Shown here piece by piece: positions 6,704-10,227 of a stretch of DNA of 10,227 nucleotides. Source of the DNA: Victivallales bacterium (lineage in GTDB: Bacteria > Verrucomicrobiota > Lentisphaeria > Victivallales > SZUA-371); NCBI GenBank assembly GCA_028691155.1, contig JAQUZV010000057.1:1-10227 (forward strand). The letters run 5' to 3'. The notes under the pieces were generated by a model, which saw nothing but the letters and a program-made list of their open reading frames with translations, was not told where the DNA came from and made no database searches. Position 1 is the first letter of the stretch. Each line of letters starts with the position of its first letter. A program made the translations under genes and the position numbers.

Positions 6704-7117
6704 CTCACCAGTTTAAAACTAACACGCTTTTACGATAATTCCACCTCTGTAACAGAAAAAAATGGTATTGACGGCAAGCCTTTCATGTCTTTGCTTCATT
6801 ACGGTTGTCGCCGTCGGTGAAACAAAGGGGCGACATGGGCGTTGAAGGTTGAAAGGGGGACGGTCGGATCGGATTGGCCATCGATTGCAACGCAATGGCA
6901 TAAGGGATAGAATATCACATTTTTCCTGTTGCCGTCAGGCCCGGTTGCCGTAATTGCCGTCGGGCGGTGAAAAATGCCTTTTTCCGTTGTTGCGGTCTGA
7001 GCGGCGTTAATTTCAGTTGTCGGGCCAAATGGTAAAAGTCCGGCCGGAATGTACTTTTGAAATTAGCGCGATAAAAAAGTTGAAAAAACGGAACGGGAAA
7101 ATATAATAAGAGAATAT
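6704..7117. other. Divergent intergenic region, 414 bp
   Basis: This gap separates the minus-strand exported protein gene from the plus-strand sensor kinase gene and should hold promoters for both. The ends are AT-rich and the middle is GC-richer. A 7-bp inverted repeat, TGTCGCC/GGCGACA (6806-6812 and 6829-6835), has a 16-base loop. ATTGC-AAC-GCAAT (6884-6896) is a small palindrome, and TTGCCGT occurs three times (6929, 6945, 6954). Short ORFs here have no recognisable product. No structured RNA was recognised. Confidence 0.6.
7080..7107 (+). promoter_or_regulatory. Candidate sigma70-type promoter of the sensor kinase gene
   Basis: TTGAAA (7080-7085) and a perfect TATAAT (7102-7107) are separated by 16 bases in an AT-rich stretch. 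Transcription would be expected to start near 7113-7115, only a few bases before ATG 7118. Either the message is nearly leaderless or translation starts further downstream, at GTG 7160 or 7163 after GAAAGGG (7148-7154), or at ATG 7247. Confidence 0.55.
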
Positions 7118-9334
7118 ATGTTTTTCGATCATCGGTTAATAAGTATCGAAAGGGTGGGCGTGGTGGCAAAGATCGAAGATGTTATCCGACGCATTCCCGG
7201 AACGCGGCGTCCGGAGGCCGTGTGCCGGAGGCTTGCCGCAAAAATCATGAAATATTTTCATCCATGGGGAAAAGTGCTTATTGTGACCATAGGACTGTCC
7301 GTGCCGATCCGGTTGCCGGCTGTCTCCGTGCCGGTCCCGGTTGCTTCGGCGCCGGGGCAAGGGCGGATTACCGTCACCGGTTATGGCGGCGGCGAAGAGG
7401 AGCCGACGGGGTGTTGGGATTGCGTCGAACTGGCGGTGATATTATTGCTTATAATCGGTGCCGGCGGGATCTGGGCGTGGCAACTTCGGCGTCTGAATCG
7501 GAAGCTGGCGGCACGGCAGGAAGAACTGGTGGCGCTCAGCAGTCGGTTGAGCGAAGATGTTTCGGCCCGCCGCCGTGCGGAAGTGCAGTTGAAGCGGCAG
7601 AGTATACATTTGCGTGAAATTATTGATACGGCGCCGGACTACATTTTTGTCCGGGATATGGAGGGACGTTATCTGCTGATCAACAAGGCGCTGGCCGAAG
7701 TGTTGCATTGCGACCCGGACGCGGCGGTCGGTACTTCCAATCGCGATTATAATTTTCTTCCCGAATTGTTGCGGTTTTACGAGGAGACGGATCGCGAGGT
7801 TATTGTCGGGGGGAAACCGGTTTTTCTGCCGGAAGAACGCATTATCCGGAGTGACGGTACGACGGGATGGTTTCAGACCACGAAAATTCCGTGCCGTTTT
7901 CCCGGTTACGACGGTCCGGCGATTCTCGGGGTGGCCAGCGATATTACCGCGCGCAAACTGGCGGAAGATGAGTTGCGCCGTTCCAAGGCGGAGCTCGAAG
8001 AGGTCAATGCCCGGTTGGAACGCCAGATTGTCCGGTCCAATGCCATGGCCGAAAAGGCCGGAGCGGCCAGTATTGCCAAGAGCCAGTTCCTGGCCAATAT
8101 GAGCCATGAGATTCGCACGCCGATGAACGGGATTATCGGGATGGTCGGGTTGCTGCTGGAAACCCCGTTGTCCGACGAACAGCGACGTTGCGCCGAAATC
8201 GTTCAGAGCAGCGGGGTGTCATTGCTTCATCTGTTGAATGATATTCTGGACATCTCCCGCATTGAATCCGGCAACTTCAAGCTGGAAAAAAGTGGGTTCG
8301 AATTGTTGCCGCTGGTGGAGGAACTTACAGCGTCCATGGCGGTTGCGGCGCAGAAAAAGGGTCTGAAAATAAGCTGTAATATTGCGCCGGAAACACCGTT
8401 GCATTACTTCGGCGATCCGGAAAGATTGCGGCAGGTGCTGGTCAATCTGGTGGGCAATGCCATCAAATTCACGCTTGCCGGCGAAGTGGAAATAGGATGC
8501 GTTCCCGTGAAAAACACCGGGGCGATGACGGAATTGCGGTTCCGGGTTCGCGATACCGGGATTGGTATTCCGCGGGAAAAACAGTCGTTGTTGTTTGCCA
8601 ACTTCAGCCAGGTGGACGGATCGGCGACCCGGGCTCGCGGCGGTTCGGGATTGGGACTGGCCATTTCCCGCCAATTGGTGGAGCTGATGCATGGGCGGAT
8701 CGGCGTCGAATCCGAGGCCGGAAAAGGAGCTGAATTCTGGTTTACGGTTCACTTGGAGCGAAGAGGGGCTGCATCGGGGACGGTGTCGAAGCAATTGCCT
8801 CCGGTCGGCAAAACGCGGTCGCCGGGTGACGGCCGGGAGGCGGTCGGGCCATCGGAAGTCGGCAATTCGACGTTATTATTACCGGTACGGACGAATGGTC
8901 CTGCGGTTTTCGATCGGCGGAGAATGATGGAACAGATGATGGAAGACGAAGAGTTGGCCCGGTCGGTAACGCATAGTTTCCTGGCGGATTTGCCGCAGCG
9001 GATGGGTCGGTTGCAGTCGTGTTTGGAACGTGATGATCATCGTGGCGCGGTGCTTCAGGTTCATATTCTCAAAGGCGATGCGGTCACCATCGGCGGAACG
9101 GGTTTGCATTTGATTGCCACGAAGATGGAAAAAAATATCCATACGGCCGATTTTCCGGCGGCATTGGATCTGATGCCGGAATTGCAGCGCGAAGCGCAAT
9201 TGTTGCGGCAGGAATTATCCCGACATTTTTATCCGGACGGATTGCCGCAAATTCCGGCGATGACGCAGGAGGACGTTGCAAAAGCCGGGGAATTAACCGC
9301 GAGGCCACTTGAAAAAAATATATCGCGATATTAA
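7118..9334 (+). CDS. Membrane PAS sensor histidine kinase with C-terminal HPt domain and no receiver domain
   Basis: Counting from ATG 7118 (738 residues), a hydrophobic segment lies at 52-75 and a short extracytoplasmic loop follows. A second membrane helix lies at 99-121, followed by a coiled coil and a PAS domain at about 160-280 (IIDTAPDYIFVRDMEGRYLLIN). HisKA carries His330 in SHEIRTPMNG. The ATPase domain has the N box Asn443/Asn447, DTGIGIP (479-485), FANFSQVD and GGSGLGLA (508-515). A linker of about 50 residues leads to an HPt domain at about 598-690, with His649 in HILKGDA. It should autophosphorylate in response to a cytoplasmic PAS ligand and pass phosphate to an unlinked receiver. 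Typical HPt-bearing hybrid kinases have a receiver between ATPase and HPt; none fits in this linker. The start is uncertain: 7118 has only a weak AAGAGA upstream and lies within a few bases of the predicted transcript start. GTG 7160/7163 or ATG 7247 (MKYFHPWGKVLIV, signal-like) are alternatives. Confidence 0.93.
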   Translation: MFFDHRLISIERVGVVAKIEDVIRRIPGTRRPEAVCRRLAAKIMKYFHPWGKVLIVTIGLSVPIRLPAVSVPVPVASAPGQGRITVTGYGGGEEEPTGCWDCVELAVILLLIIGAGGIWAWQLRRLNRKLAARQEELVALSSRLSEDVSARRRAEVQLKRQSIHLREIIDTAPDYIFVRDMEGRYLLINKALAEVLHCDPDAAVGTSNRDYNFLPELLRFYEETDREVIVGGKPVFLPEERIIRSDGTTGWFQTTKIPCRFPGYDGPAILGVASDITARKLAEDELRRSKAELEEVNARLERQIVRSNAMAEKAGAASIAKSQFLANMSHEIRTPMNGIIGMVGLLLETPLSDEQRRCAEIVQSSGVSLLHLLNDILDISRIESGNFKLEKSGFELLPLVEELTASMAVAAQKKGLKISCNIAPETPLHYFGDPERLRQVLVNLVGNAIKFTLAGEVEIGCVPVKNTGAMTELRFRVRDTGIGIPREKQSLLFANFSQVDGSATRARGGSGLGLAISRQLVELMHGRIGVESEAGKGAEFWFTVHLERRGAASGTVSKQLPPVGKTRSPGDGREAVGPSEVGNSTLLLPVRTNGPAVFDRRRMMEQMMEDEELARSVTHSFLADLPQRMGRLQSCLERDDHRGAVLQVHILKGDAVTIGGTGLHLIATKMEKNIHTADFPAALDLMPELQREAQLLRQELSRHFYPDGLPQIPAMTQEDVAKAGELTARPLEKNISRY

Positions 9335-9375
9335 TGTGTAATGAAACCGATGATAACGGCAATTTAATTTTGCGG

Positions 9376-9396
9376 ATATAATGGCCCCGATATATG
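9376..9396 (+). promoter_or_regulatory. Candidate -10 element close to the CheA-like start codon
   Basis: ATATAAT (9376-9382) is followed by 7 bases and ATATATG (9390-9396), whose ATG is the predicted start. No good -35 element is visible upstream and there is no Shine-Dalgarno sequence before ATG 9394. If the -10 is used, the transcript would be almost leaderless. Otherwise the gene, 59 bp after the kinase stop, may simply be co-transcribed with it. Confidence 0.35.
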
Positions 9397-10227
9397 GAAG
9401 ATCAGGAATTAATAGAATCCTTTATCAGTGAGAGTTCCGAACTCATCGACGATGTCGAACCGCTCTTTATCCAGATGGAAAAAAAGGCCGACTGCAATGA
9501 ACCGGTGGATATCGATACGGTCAATAAGATTTTCCGGCTGTTTCATTCCATGAAAGGTTCCGCCGCTTTCCTCAACCTCGAAAATATCGCCCAGTTAACC
9601 CACCATGCCGAAACCCTGTTGGATCAGTTCCGGAAGAATCCCGAACTGCGGATGACTTCCTATTATCTGGAAACGCAGTTGCAGGCGATCGATGCCATTC
9701 GGGCGATGCTGGAACTGGTTTCGGCGACCGGAAGCGATGCGGGAACGGAAGAGATGAAAGACGAGACCGTAAAACAACTGGTGGAAGCTTATCGACGGGT
9801 CCAGGGCGAGGGGAATCGGGATCACGAGTCTCCCGACGCACCGGCGGCGACCGGGCCGGATGACACCCTGAAAGCCTTGTTGCTGGCGGAACGCGACGGC
9901 AATTTTCTTTTGGACGGGGGTGAACTGCTGGGGCAGGTGGAAGATGTTCTGTTGCGTCTGGGCAAAACGGAAGATGTTGCCGCCCGTAACGAGTTGGCGG
10001 CGGAAGCCGGGCGACTGTTGCACGGTTTTACGGGCATGTGCGGGATTCTGCGGCTTGCCGATCTGGCCCGGGTCAGCTATGCGGCGGAATGCATTGTTGA
10101 CGCCATGAGCGGCGGACGGGCGGAACTCAACGCCCAGAATGTGGAAATTTTGTTGCAGGCGATCGATGCTCTGATCGGCGGGGTCAAATCGTTGGCCGGG
10201 GATGAGCGGCCCGGCGAGATTCAGAAC
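9394..10227 (+). CDS. CheA-like signalling protein with two HPt domains (3'-truncated by the window)
   Basis: A frame opens at ATG 9394 and runs without a stop for 278 codons to the window end. The N-terminus MEDQELIESFISESSELIDDV is typical of CheA-type HPt proteins. The first HPt covers residues 1-110, with the phosphoacceptor His51 in HSMKGSAAFL. A charged, Pro/Ala-containing linker (about 120-165) leads to a second helical module at about 166-275 with His210 in LLHGFTGMCGIL. There the lysine usually three residues after His is Thr213, so it may be degenerate. Both modules end with the same LQAIDA helix, encoded by the same 17 bases, suggesting internal duplication. CheA homologues continue with dimerisation, ATPase and CheW-like domains, but these lie outside the window, so the protein could also be a stand-alone multi-HPt protein. 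It follows the sensor kinase by 59 bp on the same strand. Confidence 0.85.
   Translation, partial: MEDQELIESFISESSELIDDVEPLFIQMEKKADCNEPVDIDTVNKIFRLFHSMKGSAAFLNLENIAQLTHHAETLLDQFRKNPELRMTSYYLETQLQAIDAIRAMLELVSATGSDAGTEEMKDETVKQLVEAYRRVQGEGNRDHESPDAPAATGPDDTLKALLLAERDGNFLLDGGELLGQVEDVLLRLGKTEDVAARNELAAEAGRLLHGFTGMCGILRLADLARVSYAAECIVDAMSGGRAELNAQNVEILLQAIDALIGGVKSLAGDERPGEIQN

Noticed and set aside
6719..6901. 60-codon minus-strand frame in the divergent intergenic region
   Set aside because: It has no ribosome binding site, no recognisable domain and an Arg/Pro-rich composition, and it lies in a likely promoter region.
6915..7169. 84-codon minus-strand frame overlapping the sensor kinase start
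   Set aside because: It has no recognisable motif and overlaps both the candidate kinase promoter and the kinase coding start. It is likely a chance frame through an AT-rich stretch.
9920..10108. Short plus-strand frame inside the CheA-like gene
   Set aside because: It is out of phase with the 278-codon frame from 9394, which carries HPt motifs. Its Trp/Cys/Arg-rich translation looks like a shadow.

Overview
The window looks like a chromosomal segment of a moderately GC-rich Gram-negative bacterium. Arg CGG, Pro CCG and GGC/GCC-type codons are frequent, and non-coding gaps are locally AT-rich. One secreted protein (complement 5774-6703) carries a beta-sandwich module that, from general knowledge, is common in Planctomycetes, Lentisphaerae and related phyla. 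A PVC-type (perhaps Lentisphaera-like) host is therefore a reasonable but weak guess. No transposase, integrase, tRNA, rRNA or CRISPR array is visible.

Layout. (1) 2-937: the 3' part of a membrane protein. The last helices of what looks like a spermidine-synthase-type membrane module are followed by an extracytoplasmic FMN-binding domain with a TGAT flavinylation motif, a 24-bp in-frame tandem repeat and a short charged tail. (2) 1054-4407: a complete, tightly packed rfbB-rfbA-rfbC-rfbD operon for dTDP-L-rhamnose. Every junction is a 4-base ATGA overlap, and a plausible sigma70-type promoter with a palindrome lies in front. (3) 4492-5112: a nucleoside 2-deoxyribosyltransferase-family protein on the same strand. 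(4) Complement 5090-5674: a MarC-family membrane protein whose 3' end overlaps that gene tail to tail by 23 bp. (5) Complement 5774-6703: an exported, probably lipid-anchored protein with a proline-rich linker and a beta-sandwich domain. (6) 6704-7117: a 414-bp divergent intergenic region. (7) 7118-9334: a membrane PAS sensor histidine kinase ending in an HPt domain with no receiver domain between. (8) 9394-10227: the 5' part of a CheA-like protein with a canonical HPt and a second, degenerate HPt. It is open to the window edge.

How the genes work together. The rfb genes convert glucose-1-phosphate and dTTP to dTDP-L-rhamnose for surface polysaccharide. The right-hand pair is a candidate phosphorelay with three HPt-like modules and no receiver domain in view. 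Both signalling genes share an ATATAAT-N6/7-ATATATG arrangement at their first ATG. This implies either near-leaderless transcripts or, for the kinase, that translation starts further downstream. The most unusual features are this signalling pair, its shared start-site motif, and the FMN-domain fusion at the left edge.
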